A stretch of DNA of 64,000 bases from Pseudomonas matsuisoli (lineage in GTDB: Bacteria > Pseudomonadota > Gammaproteobacteria > Pseudomonadales > Pseudomonadaceae), in contig NZ_BMPO01000002.1 of the NCBI RefSeq assembly GCF_014647635.1, positions 124,001 to 188,000 of the forward strand. The letters are read 5' to 3'. This document shows positions 17,041 through 25,702 of this stretch, one piece after another. The number at the start of each line of letters is the position of its first letter. The first letter of the stretch is position 1. Below the pieces are notes generated by a model, which saw only the letters and a list, made by a program, of their open reading frames with translations, was not told the DNA's origin and ran no database searches. A program made the translations under genes and the position numbers.

Positions 17041-20000
17041 TCAGGCATCCAGTGTCAGCGTTGTGGCAGGTATTGCCTGACAGCTCAGGCATACACGAGC
17101 GTCTTCGGGTTCTTCACCGTGCAGATGGACGACTTCGCCCTCCAGCACGCGAACCGCGCAGCTCTCGCATTGGCCGACCCTGCACCCGCTCGGCAATTGG
17201 ATTCCCAATCGCTCGGCGAACGTCAGTAATGGTCCGGCCTCATTGTTCCATTCATGGGTTTGTCCACTGCGGGCAAACGTCACGGCAAATCGCTGGTTAC
17301 CGCTCGGCAGCACGGCCGGTGAGCGGAACACCTCGTTGAAGATATCGAAACGCGGCACGCCTGCTGCGACCAGTTCGCCAATGATGATATCCATCATGAT
17401 TTGCGGTCCGCAGAGATAGTGCAGCGCGCGCCGTGCGAAAAAGCTGTCAGGGACCAGCCCGCGGTTGACGTTGCCTTCGACCTGATAATCGATACCGGCT
17501 TTCTCACCCGCGAGCGGTGCACTGTAAACGTCGATGACGCGTAGGCCCGGCAAGCACGTTTGCAGTTGCTGCAAACGTTCGGCGAAGGCGTGTCCGGGAC
17601 GGCTGCGGTTTCCGTATAACAGTAGGATGTCCCCGGAAAAACCAATGGCCGCGGCACTTTCGAGCGCGCTAATGAAGGGCGTGATGCCTACGCCGCCCGC
17701 ATAGAAAACCAGGGGTCGTGTCGAGCGCTCTGGAATCAGGAAGGTTCCGCTGGGCGCTTGCACTTCGACGTGATCGCCTACGACCAAGCCCTCATTGATG
17801 TGCGAGGACACCTTGCCGAACCAGGGGCCGCCCTGTTCCGTGGTTCCCTGTGCGTGACGTACGGCGATTCGATACTCGCGTCGATCCGGGTCGGTCGCAA
17901 CGCCAGTCAGCGAATAGGCGCGGGTCTGTTCGCCAGCAGCTGGCGTCATCATTCGAAGGGTAATGTGTTGGCCAGGGCGGTAATCGGGTAGCGGCCCACC
18001 ATCGAGGGCGCGCAGACACACACTGGTTACGCCTTCTGCTTCGCGGTGTCGCGCCGCGACGACGAAGGTTCGAAAGCCGCTCCACCGCGCCGGGACGGTT
18101 TGCCGTGGTGCCTCACGACGCAGACTGCAATGGAGTTCGCGCAGGGGCGATGAGCCACTGAGCGAATCCGCGGAGGCGGCGGTCGCGAGCGCGTTGTAAT
18201 TGCTATTCGCGGTACCTAGCACCGGCGTCTCATCCAGCCCGAGCGCCCGATTCCCTTGCCACCAACCAAATTCGCCGACCAGCACACGAGGGTGCAGGTG
18301 GTCGTCCAGCTTCGCTTGAAAGCGTCCGCTCCCTGAGGCGGTACTGATGCGTACCCAATCGTCTTCAGCGATGCGTTGCTCGTGCGCAAGTGCCTTCGAT
18401 ATCAGCACGGTAGGTGCAAGTGCCTTGCGTCTCAAGCTGCTGAGATTGCGATGTTGGCTATGGCAGAAATATCCGCTTTTCGCCGAGGTGAGCAGCAGCG
18501 GAAAGCGGGCATCGCTACTCGCAGGCGGCGCGTTTTCCGGCAAGGGTGCATACCCGTGCTCCAGAAGCCGCTCAGAGTACAGCTCAACCCGCGAGGTGGG
18601 TGTGGCGAACCCGGTTCTACGGTATTTGAAGTGCTCGTGATGGAGCGGAATGTCGATTCCTTCCGGTCGCTGCCTGAGTTCACTCACGCTCAACCCGAGC
18701 GGTGCCAGCATCGCGTCCCAGCCTTGCTCGAGGCTTCCGCCGAAAAAGTCGTCGGCCATCCCAAGGCGGTTGGCCAGGGCGAAAACGATGTCGTTGTCTG
18801 ACCGCGACTCCCCGCGTGGGGACACCATGCGCTGTCGCAGTTGTATGCGTTGTTGCGCGCGTTCCGAGATCTCGAAGCCGAGCCGCAGGCCTTCGCGCTC
18901 CCACGGCGTGTTGACGGGAAGCAGGATGTCCGCGTAGCGGGCCGTCGGATTGATGAACAGGTCGCAGTGCGCATAGAACGCCAAAGATTCCAGTGCCTGA
19001 ATACCCAGCTCCGCGTCGGCTTGGGAGCTGAGCGGATTGCTACCGAACGCCAGCAAGCCTTCCACCGGATACGGTTCGCCGTGAAGAATCGCCTGGTACA
19101 GGTCACGTGCCATTACCCAGCCTTGGGCGGGCGGGCCGAGAGGGCGTTGCGGCAATCCCAAAGCCTTGGCCTTCTGTTCGGGACTGATGAGATCCTGGCC
19201 GCTTACGGCAAGCGTCGGTGCTTTGTCCAGCAGGCGATTGCCACCAGGCGCATCGAAGCTGCCGGTAAGTGCATAGAGACAAGCGATCGCGCGCTCGGTC
19301 TGGCTTGCATTGTGCTGTTGGGCGACGCCTGACCAGGCGTGGTACGCCACGCTATGGGCGTCGGCGATCAGATCGGCCGCGCGTCGTAGGGTGTCTTCGG
19401 CGACCCAGGTCAGCTCGGCAGTCAAGCTCGGAGTGAAGGTAGCGCACGCTTCTCGGTACAGATCAAACGCCGGACGGCAATCGACCGGACCTTCCAGCGT
19501 TACGACTCGATAACGGCCATGTAACGACACACGTATGTGTTCGCAGTCTTGTGGCTGACGGGGCAGAGGTATCGGCGCCTTGGTATTTTCGTCCCAGGCA
19601 ACCCAGCTGTCGTCGGCATCCGTATCGAGGTCGCTGGCGCGGAGAAAGCGACCGTTGTCATCACGTACCAATAGCCCTGCGTTCGACCAGCGATCGATGA
19701 ACCCGACGTCGAAACGACCGGACTCGATAAGCAAGTTCGCCAAGCCCATCGCCAGCGCCGCATCGCTACCCGGTTTCACCTGTAGCCAGACATCCGCTTC
19801 GTGCGCCAGCGCGGTTCCACGGGGGTCGACCACCAACAGCTTGGCGCCGTTTTTTCGGCCTTCGGCGATTGCGTGCGCCTGCGCCAGCCACGTGTTGGTG
19901 GGATTGTGCCCCCACAGCACGATCAAGCCAGCATTGAGGTAATCAGCCGTCGGTAGCCCACAACCGAACGTGAACGTGTGCGCCACATCCTTGTGCCAGT

Positions 20001-20436
20001 TGCATATTTCAGTGGCGTAGCTGGTGTTTGGGCTGCCGTAGCGGCGGATGAGCCGTTCGATCCAATCGATACTGTCGCTAAGGGGTGTCCCGCTGGGTGT
20101 GGTGACACTGAACGCAAAGGCCTCGGCACCCCGGCGGGCCTTTATCTCAGCCATGTGGGATGCGATCTCGTCCAATGCTTCGTCCCAACCGATGCGCACC
20201 CAGCCTGGGTCTGTAGCCCCTTTGGGTTGCGTGCGGCGCATTGGATACAGCAGGCGCTCGGCATTCTCCACCAACTCCGGCGCCGCCTTGCCCTTGAGGC
20301 ACATAGCCGCGCCAGTTGGGTGCTCGGGGTTCGGCTGCACGGCGATCAGGCGGTCGTTCTCGACCTGATTGAGCGTACCGCAACGGGAGCGGCAAAGTGT
20401 GCAATAACCGGGTTTAAGTGCCAAGACAAAGTCCAT
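17041..20436 (-). CDS. Fusion of a molybdopterin oxidoreductase with a flavin/NAD/2Fe-2S reductase
   Basis: A 1131-residue single chain. Residues about 5-770 form a DMSO-reductase-family molybdopterin enzyme: a 4Fe-4S site C12-x2-C15-x3-C19-x26-C46, then ICNWHKD with C145 in the usual molybdenum-ligand place, LIVLWGHNPTNTW, and a C-terminal dinucleotide-binding domain. Residues about 786-1131 form a ferredoxin-reductase unit: FAD motif RAYSLTG, NAD motif VFYAGGVGITPFISAL, and a plant-type 2Fe-2S ferredoxin, SGCRVGQCESCAV with a final Cys in VCLSCQ. The protein can in principle pass electrons between NAD(P)H and its molybdenum site without a partner. No twin-arginine signal, so cytoplasmic. 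I chose the ATG at 20436 over 20445. Divergent from a LysR gene and probably co-transcribed with the AtoE carrier. Substrate unknown. Confidence 0.88.
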   Translation of the reverse strand: MDFVLALKPGYCTLCRSRCGTLNQVENDRLIAVQPNPEHPTGAAMCLKGKAAPELVENAERLLYPMRRTQPKGATDPGWVRIGWDEALDEIASHMAEIKARRGAEAFAFSVTTPSGTPLSDSIDWIERLIRRYGSPNTSYATEICNWHKDVAHTFTFGCGLPTADYLNAGLIVLWGHNPTNTWLAQAHAIAEGRKNGAKLLVVDPRGTALAHEADVWLQVKPGSDAALAMGLANLLIESGRFDVGFIDRWSNAGLLVRDDNGRFLRASDLDTDADDSWVAWDENTKAPIPLPRQPQDCEHIRVSLHGRYRVVTLEGPVDCRPAFDLYREACATFTPSLTAELTWVAEDTLRRAADLIADAHSVAYHAWSGVAQQHNASQTERAIACLYALTGSFDAPGGNRLLDKAPTLAVSGQDLISPEQKAKALGLPQRPLGPPAQGWVMARDLYQAILHGEPYPVEGLLAFGSNPLSSQADAELGIQALESLAFYAHCDLFINPTARYADILLPVNTPWEREGLRLGFEISERAQQRIQLRQRMVSPRGESRSDNDIVFALANRLGMADDFFGGSLEQGWDAMLAPLGLSVSELRQRPEGIDIPLHHEHFKYRRTGFATPTSRVELYSERLLEHGYAPLPENAPPASSDARFPLLLTSAKSGYFCHSQHRNLSSLRRKALAPTVLISKALAHEQRIAEDDWVRISTASGSGRFQAKLDDHLHPRVLVGEFGWWQGNRALGLDETPVLGTANSNYNALATAASADSLSGSSPLRELHCSLRREAPRQTVPARWSGFRTFVVAARHREAEGVTSVCLRALDGGPLPDYRPGQHITLRMMTPAAGEQTRAYSLTGVATDPDRREYRIAVRHAQGTTEQGGPWFGKVSSHINEGLVVGDHVEVQAPSGTFLIPERSTRPLVFYAGGVGITPFISALESAAAIGFSGDILLLYGNRSRPGHAFAERLQQLQTCLPGLRVIDVYSAPLAGEKAGIDYQVEGNVNRGLVPDSFFARRALHYLCGPQIMMDIIIGELVAAGVPRFDIFNEVFRSPAVLPSGNQRFAVTFARSGQTHEWNNEAGPLLTFAERLGIQLPSGCRVGQCESCAVRVLEGEVVHLHGEEPEDARVCLSCQAIPATTLTLDA

Positions 20437-20526
20437 GCTGTTCAAGTGGGCATGGACGTGGAATGTAGGCAGCGCTGTGTGATATTCCTAATTCAACTTT
20501 TGGAAAACGCATTATCGGAAAAATCG

Positions 20527-21426
20527 ATGCAGCCCACGCTTCGACAACTTCACCACTTCATAGCGCTGGCCGAGACAGGTCAGGTGTCCCGCGCTGCTCT
20601 GCGCAGTCATGTCTCGCAATCTGCAATGACCGCTTCGTTGCAAGGCCTGGAAAAGGTGCTAGGCGTGGAGTTGTTCCTACGGCAAGCGGGCGGCGTCCGG
20701 CTGACAACGGAGGGGCTGCGCTTCCTACGGAATGCCCAGCGTGTCATCGATAGCCTGGAGGAGGCGGTTAACGACGTCCGAACCGTACCCTTGGCCGTGC
20801 AGGGAACGCTACGAATCGGCCTGACAGAGACTATCAGTGCTTACCTGATGCCACAGGTACTCGCAGCGTTGCGCCGGAAATTTCCGCAGTTGAATGTGCA
20901 TTGCATCGAGCGGGAGCGACAGCAGATCGAGGACGCCTTGCTCGTACAGGAAATGGACCTCGCATTGATGTTGACCAGTAACTTCTCCGGTATAGAGGGG
21001 TTGCAGTGTGAGACGCTGTTGCGCTCGCCGCGACAGTTCTGGGCAAGCCCCGAACATCCGTTGCTCCAGCAGGCGCGCGTGTCGCTCGCTGAAATCGCCG
21101 CCCAACGGTATTTGTTGTTGGACATGGATGAGCATTTGATGACGGTTCAGCGTTATTGGGGGCGTCACGGATTGCAGCCGAATGTGTGCTTGCAAAGCCG
21201 TTCGATCGAGGCCGTTCGTAGCTTGGTTGCAGCGGGAGAGGGCGTTACGGTTCTCTCGGATCTGGTCTATCGGCCCTGGTCGCTCGAAGGGCAGCGCATT
21301 GCTCGACGTCCAATCACCGATGAAGTGCCGTCTATGGATGTGGGGCTGGTATGGAGTGCGAGACATGGCGCCGAGCAACGTTTTTCTGCGCTCATTGACT
21401 TCATGCGTGAGGTGATAAGCAGTTGA
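20527..21426 (+). CDS. LysR family transcriptional regulator of the fused oxidoreductase operon
   Basis: A 299-residue LysR regulator: N-terminal winged helix (LRQLHHFIALAETGQVSRAALR, SQSAMTASLQGLEKVLGVELF) and a periplasmic-binding-like effector domain (LRIGLTETISAYLMP onwards). The reading frame is open far upstream into the divergent gene, but the LysR domain begins at the ATG at 20527. The 90-base gap to the oxidoreductase start is the expected shared regulatory region. Confidence 0.92.
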   Translation: MQPTLRQLHHFIALAETGQVSRAALRSHVSQSAMTASLQGLEKVLGVELFLRQAGGVRLTTEGLRFLRNAQRVIDSLEEAVNDVRTVPLAVQGTLRIGLTETISAYLMPQVLAALRRKFPQLNVHCIERERQQIEDALLVQEMDLALMLTSNFSGIEGLQCETLLRSPRQFWASPEHPLLQQARVSLAEIAAQRYLLLDMDEHLMTVQRYWGRHGLQPNVCLQSRSIEAVRSLVAAGEGVTVLSDLVYRPWSLEGQRIARRPITDEVPSMDVGLVWSARHGAEQRFSALIDFMREVISS

Positions 21427-21503
21427 TCCGGCGCACAGGCGAGCGAATGGCCGCCCCGTCACCCGACAGGTAGCACGGGTAAAACCCGCATGCCCGGTGG
21501 TTC

Positions 21504-21529
21504 GTGATACCCGGAATCCGGGTTATCAC
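21504..21529. terminator. Hairpin downstream of the LysR gene
   Basis: GTGATACCCGG and CCGGGTTATCAC flank three bases and pair with one bulge. It lies 77 bases after the LysR stop and between two convergent genes, so it may serve both. No strong T-run. The remaining bases from 21427 to 21654 show nothing else. Confidence 0.45.
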
Positions 21530-21654
21530 CCGGTCGACAAGAGCCGTACGGTGAAACCCAATGAGCTTCCACCGTTCACCTCGCATGGCTTATTAAAGGC
21601 CATGACGCGGTGAACGGCGGATTAGGCTATTGCGTAGCGAATGCCCCGGCGCGC

Positions 21655-22083
21655 TTAGAAGCGAAACGCCTGCCGGCCGATCAATAGCCATTTGCCGTCG
21701 CGTTTTTGCCAGATCTGGAAGTTTTCAATTTCGGTCGGCGTTACTTTGCCGCTGTTTACGGCTTCGGCGGAGAAGTGGTTGCGTACCAATGCCGTATCGC
21801 CGGACATGGTGATCTTCTGGTTCTGCATTTCTAATCGATTGAACGCACTTTTACCCGTTTCGATATCGGCGATGAAGGCCTTCTTGTCTTGGATATTCCC
21901 ACTGGAATGACCGTAGGTGACATTGTCGGCAGTGAGCGCCTCGAGTTGGGCAATATCCTTGTGCAGCATAGCCTGGGTGAGTTTATCGACGGCCGCCGCG
22001 ACGTCGCTTTCGTCACCCGATGCTGCTAATGCGTAGCCTGTAAACAGGCACAGAAAACCCACCACCACTTTGATTCTTTTCAT
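21655..22083 (-). CDS. Secreted NTF2-like (DUF4440) protein
   Basis: A 142-residue protein with a signal peptide (MKRIKVVVGFLCLFTGYALA) and an NTF2-like fold: VAAAVDKLTQAMLHKDIAQL, LTADNVTYGHSSGNIQDKKAFI, and the closing strand FQIWQKRDGKWLLIGRQAFRF. Such proteins include ketosteroid-isomerase-like enzymes and binding proteins; no catalytic assignment is possible. The ATG at 22083 is chosen because the signal peptide begins there and AAAGGG lies upstream; 22125 would add an unlikely leader. Confidence 0.8.
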   Translation of the reverse strand: MKRIKVVVGFLCLFTGYALAASGDESDVAAAVDKLTQAMLHKDIAQLEALTADNVTYGHSSGNIQDKKAFIADIETGKSAFNRLEMQNQKITMSGDTALVRNHFSAEAVNSGKVTPTEIENFQIWQKRDGKWLLIGRQAFRF

Positions 22084-22251
22084 GCATCTGACCCTTTTGT
22101 AATTGTTGGAAGTACAGCTACACACCGACTGGCGATTGTCAGTCGTCGGACAACATTAGTCTGTTTGTGGCTGAGAGCAAGTCATGTAGCTGTCGGCAGA
22201 TAAAAATTGTACATATACGAAGCACCGCGGCCCATGGCTAGGCGTGTGTCT

Positions 22252-22668
22252 TCAGTCGACGTTTGGTCGACCTCGACCGACTTTGATCGAAGCGCGTTTC
22301 GCTTTCCCTTCGAGGCGCCGGCGCTTGGAGGCCAATGTTGGGCGCGTAGGGCGACGCGGCTTTTCGGGCTTTAGTGCTTGCTGGAGGAGTTCGGTCAAGC
22401 GCTCTAGGGCGTCCAGACGGTTCTGCTCCTGCGTCCGGTAGCGTTGCGCTTTGATAACGATCACACCGGTATCGGTGATACGCGCATCGCGTAGCGTCAG
22501 CAATCGCTGCTTGCAGCTTTCCGGCAAGCCGGAGGCGGCGCTATCGAAGCGCAGGTGCACGGCGCTGGACACCTTGTTCACGTTCTGCCCGCCAGCGCCT
22601 TGCGCGCGGATGGCCGTAAATTTTATGTCTTCGAGAGGAATCTGGACGGTAGGCGAAAGGATCAGCAT
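22252..22668 (-). CDS. arfB: Alternative ribosome-rescue factor, peptidyl-tRNA hydrolase ArfB
   Basis: Releases stalled non-stop ribosomes by hydrolysing peptidyl-tRNA. The GGQ motif is in IRAQGAGGQNVNKVSSAVHL and the tail is strongly basic (RRPTRPTLASKRRRLEGKAK), which in ArfB/YaeJ enters the empty mRNA channel. The length of 138 residues matches ArfB and excludes a full release factor, since there is no codon-recognition domain. Confidence 0.93.
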   Translation of the reverse strand: MLILSPTVQIPLEDIKFTAIRAQGAGGQNVNKVSSAVHLRFDSAASGLPESCKQRLLTLRDARITDTGVIVIKAQRYRTQEQNRLDALERLTELLQQALKPEKPRRPTRPTLASKRRRLEGKAKRASIKVGRGRPNVD

Positions 22669-22795
22669 CGTTCGGGATCACATACAGGCGTCTTCAGAGT
22701 ATGCGGACTCAAACGGGAAGGGCTCAAGGCCGCAGAGGCTCGGGGCGAAAACCCTGAGCCTTGAAAGTGCCTCAAGCCTTTGAAGAAGGGCTAGA

Positions 22796-23641
22796 TCAAT
22801 TCGAGCCGCGCCTATGCGGGATATCGTCGTCCGCGATCAACACACGCTCCATGACGCGCGGGAAATCACCATAGTTGTATACGGGGTAATGTAGCGCGGC
22901 GCGATTGTCCCAGAAGGCAACATCGCCCGGCCGCCACTTGAAGCGGACCTGGTACTCGGGGTTGCTTACCTCCTTCAACAACTGCGCAACGATGTCCGCA
23001 CTCTCTTCCAATGAAAGACCCAAGATTTGCGGCGCCATCGAGAAATTGATGAACAACGCGTCTTCCCCGGTCTCCGGGTGGGTACGAACCAGCGGGTGAG
23101 CAATGATCGGGTAGGGGTAGTCCGCCTTGTCCAATGACGATTTGAAATTGTGTGTGACGAAAGCGTTGTCGATCTTCGTGCGTAGCGCCGCAGGCAGCGC
23201 GCGATAGACAAGCCCTGTATCGGCCCAAAGCGTATCGCCGCCAGTCTCCGGAAGTGAGACAGCACGAAGGACTGCACCAAATGTCGGTTTGAGCATCCAG
23301 CTCGTATCTGTATGCCAGCGACCTTTCCGGGCCTCGCCGTAGCGGTCTTTAGCTTCGCTACCCAGAATAAGATGTGCGTTCGGGCGTTCGAGGTCTTGCT
23401 TCTTGGTGGTGGGATGATGGTAGAGCTCACCGAACTGTCGGGCGAAGGTGAGTTGGTGTTCAGTCTCGATATGCTGATCTCGAAAGAACAACACCTTGTG
23501 GCGCAGTAGCAGCGCTCGTACGCGATCACGATCAGCACGGGTCAAAGGGTGGCGGAGGTCGAGACCCTTGATCTCGGCGCCTATTGTGGGCTCGAGTATT
23601 TGGACGTCGAATTCGGCAGTGTTTATTTGTTCGGCCAGCAT
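22796..23641 (-). CDS. TauD/TfdA family Fe(II)/2-oxoglutarate dioxygenase
   Basis: Non-heme iron dioxygenase of 281 residues that probably releases sulfite or sulfate from a sulfonate or sulfate ester. The iron ligands His110 and Asp112 lie in RWHTDTSW, the distal His251 in NRAALHYPVYN, and the 2-oxoglutarate arginine is Arg266 in RVMERVLIA. I chose the ATG at 23641, with AAGGA seven bases upstream; the ATG at 23683 has no ribosome site. It lies 140 bases downstream of a sulfonate-type solute-binding protein on the same strand. It could be taurine dioxygenase or an alkyl-sulfatase-like dioxygenase; residues alone do not decide. Confidence 0.88.
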   Translation of the reverse strand: MLAEQINTAEFDVQILEPTIGAEIKGLDLRHPLTRADRDRVRALLLRHKVLFFRDQHIETEHQLTFARQFGELYHHPTTKKQDLERPNAHLILGSEAKDRYGEARKGRWHTDTSWMLKPTFGAVLRAVSLPETGGDTLWADTGLVYRALPAALRTKIDNAFVTHNFKSSLDKADYPYPIIAHPLVRTHPETGEDALFINFSMAPQILGLSLEESADIVAQLLKEVSNPEYQVRFKWRPGDVAFWDNRAALHYPVYNYGDFPRVMERVLIADDDIPHRRGSN

Positions 23642-23781
23642 GGCGATATCCTTTTGTTCGAAGAGAAGGCTGTCGTGCTGCATGCGGTGAAGCGCTCGGC
23701 GACTTCATTTGTTCGCCGCCGACCCGTGCGACGGCTCTAGTCGTTGGCACGGCGTAACGTCAGGTTTTCGCGTGCTTCAAC

Positions 23782-24759
23782 TCATTCGGCTTTTGCAACC
23801 GGTGCGGTTGCCGTTGCTCGGTAAGCATTGAAGTGCTTGTCGAAACCTTTGGAGACGTCGACCGGGCGTGCCAAAACGCCTTCCTCCAGGTAGATGTCCG
23901 CGGTCTGTTGCAAATCGGCAATGACCGCGTCGGTGATCTCGGCGCGGGAATACTGGGTTTCGTTTACTGACGCGAGGTGCACTTCAAGCGGTAATCGCGT
24001 CACCTTTGCCTGGGCAGCGGCGAAGGCTTCCCGGTTATTGTTTGCCCACTGGTACGCGCGCTCTAGCCGGACGACGAAGTCTTCGATTTGTTCTTGTTTG
24101 GTTTCAGTCGCCTGCTGAGTTGCTGCAAGGTAAGTGTTGTTGTTTAGCAGGTCGGTACCTTTACGCAGGATGCGAGCGTCGCCGCCGGTGAGCGCAATGG
24201 TGGTGTAAGGGTCCCAGGTCGACCATGCGTCCGCATCACCCGCTCGCAGTGCGCCTTGGGCGTCACTGGGCAGTAGATTGACGAAGGTAATGTCGGACGT
24301 CTTCAGGCCGGCGTCTCGTAACGCTTTGATGACCAAATAATGGCCAATTGATCCGCGGTTGGTGACAACGCGCTTACCTTTGAGATCTGCGACCGATTGC
24401 AACGGCGAATCCTTCGGCACCAGGATCGACGTGGTGTAGCGTCCGTCGAAGTGCGTGATGCTCACTACTTTCAGCGGCGCTCCCGAGCCCAGCGCGAATA
24501 CGTAAGGAGCGTCTCCCAAATAGCCGACATCTACCGCACCTGCATTCAAGGCTTCGCCAAGGGGGGCCGCCGCCGCAAACTCTGAAAACTCTATTTCGTA
24601 GGGCACATCTTCCAATTCTCCTGAGGCTTCCAGTAACAGCTTCAACGTGGACTTCTGGTTGGCAACGCGCAACGGTTCAAGGTCATCCGCCGATGCGAAC
24701 GAGCCCGCTGCGAGTACGCTGACGGCTAAAACGAAGGGCATGATTTTGGGAAAACGCAT
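23782..24759 (-). CDS. Aliphatic-sulfonate-type ABC transporter solute-binding protein (first)
   Basis: A 325-residue periplasmic binding protein of the SsuA/TauA type. A signal peptide (MPFVLAVSVLAAGSFASA) precedes LRVANQKSTLKLLLEASGEL, VDVGYLGDAPYVFAL, SVADLKGKRVVTNRGSIGHYL and the hinge DADAWSTWDPYTTIAL, the usual landmarks of this family. It is upstream of the TauD-type gene on the same strand. The ATPase and permease are further upstream (25703-27344), separated by an opposite-strand gene. Ligand probably a sulfonate or sulfate ester. Confidence 0.9.
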   Translation of the reverse strand: MRFPKIMPFVLAVSVLAAGSFASADDLEPLRVANQKSTLKLLLEASGELEDVPYEIEFSEFAAAAPLGEALNAGAVDVGYLGDAPYVFALGSGAPLKVVSITHFDGRYTTSILVPKDSPLQSVADLKGKRVVTNRGSIGHYLVIKALRDAGLKTSDITFVNLLPSDAQGALRAGDADAWSTWDPYTTIALTGGDARILRKGTDLLNNNTYLAATQQATETKQEQIEDFVVRLERAYQWANNNREAFAAAQAKVTRLPLEVHLASVNETQYSRAEITDAVIADLQQTADIYLEEGVLARPVDVSKGFDKHFNAYRATATAPVAKAE

Positions 24760-25228
24760 GTGAAGCTCCTGTCAGGTAATGGAAGGTGAAAAGTCGCCCG
24801 TGGGGATTCGCCACTATTTGGTTCATGAGCGGAACCGAAAAGCGTGTAGGCAAACGTTCGGGTAGCGAGAAATGACGGTAGGGGCGCTGGGACGGAGTAG
24901 AGGCACGGCGAAGCTCCTGGGGATTTGGGATGGCCTCCACCAGGAGAGGGGTCGGCTGTGGTTAAACTATTCGTCTAACCAGTGCCTGTGAAATCACCTT
25001 TAGTTCTATGCTAATTATTTGTTTTTAGAATGATTGAGGGTAATCAATATGTCTGATTCGCATGTCGTTAGCTGCAGGGGCTTTAAACATACGGATCAGG
25101 CTATTTCACCAGTCCAACATTCCGCGCCGGGAAAAGCGTGATGAAGACCGCGTAGGCTTGGTAGCACGGGTAATCAAACGCGGCGCGCGCGTTGTTTGAT
25201 GTTTTTTAGGCCGAGAGAACAGAGAAAA
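24760..25228. other. 470-base regulatory stretch upstream of the solute-binding gene
   Basis: No gene is supported. The part near 24990-25050 is clearly richer in A and T than the rest (for example taattatttgtttttag), as expected for a promoter of the minus-strand sulfur genes. TGATT-N6-AATCA, around 25030-25048, is a short inverted repeat inside it. An 85-codon minus-strand frame at 24683-24940 overlaps the binding-protein start and looks spurious. Confidence 0.4.
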
Positions 25229-25600
25229 GTGAGCGATTTACTGGATGAGATAAGCCGACTTGAAACCGAGGTTCATCACCCCGGCGTGCAATGTAAGCCG
25301 GCGCGTTTGAATGAGTTGGTGCACCCATCGTTCTTCAAGGTCGCTCGATCTGGACGACGGCTCGAGCGCGATTACGTGCTGGCGTTTTTGACTCAACACG
25401 AGCCACCGGCGGTTCGCTCCGATGATTTTCGGCTAACGTGGATCGCAGATGATTGCGTGCTGCTGAACTACCGGTCCGTTCAGCTGCGCACGGATGGCAG
25501 TCGTTTTCGCTACACGCTACGCGCGTCAATTTGGCGTCGGGAGCGATCCCAATGGCAGTTGTTCTACCACCAGGGAACGCCTGTGGAAGAGGGCTGGTGA
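25229..25600 (+). CDS. NTF2-like (DUF4440) family protein
   Basis: A cytoplasmic NTF2-like protein of 123 residues: SDLLDEISRLETEVHHPGVQ, LNELVHPSFFKVARSGRRLERDYVLAFL, and ASIWRRERSQWQLFYHQGTPVEEG. The GTG at 25229 is chosen because relatives begin about here; ATG at 25199 is an alternative and neither has a strong ribosome site. It lies on the plus strand between the ABC ATPase and a binding-protein gene, both on the minus strand, and so splits the transporter set. Function unknown. Confidence 0.7.
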   Translation: MSDLLDEISRLETEVHHPGVQCKPARLNELVHPSFFKVARSGRRLERDYVLAFLTQHEPPAVRSDDFRLTWIADDCVLLNYRSVQLRTDGSRFRYTLRASIWRRERSQWQLFYHQGTPVEEGW

Positions 25601-25640
25601 ATAGCCTTTAAGTATCTTCCTGTGCCTCTGTTCTAGTGGC

Positions 25641-25670
25641 CAAGCGGCGAACCGCTTGCTCCTACAAAGG
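25641..25670. repeat. REP-like palindrome
   Basis: CAAGCGG-CGAA-CCGCTTG is a perfect stem followed by ctcctacaaagg, the tail typical of Pseudomonas REP elements. It sits between the DUF4440 gene and the convergent ABC ATPase gene. Confidence 0.6.
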
Positions 25671-25702
25671 CATGCCCCCGGCCATCGCACGATTGCGACC
25701 TG

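Noticed and set aside
19978-20526. Long in-frame extension of the LysR gene into the opposite-strand oxidoreductase gene
   Set aside because: The LysR domain starts at 20527; the upstream part is the antisense of coding sequence in a GC-rich gene.
22796-23641. Naming the TauD-type gene tauD
   Set aside because: The family includes sulfate-ester and other dioxygenases; active-site residues do not fix taurine as the substrate.
24683-24940. 85-codon minus-strand frame over the binding-protein promoter
   Set aside because: It overlaps the start of the binding protein in another frame and shows no protein-like composition.
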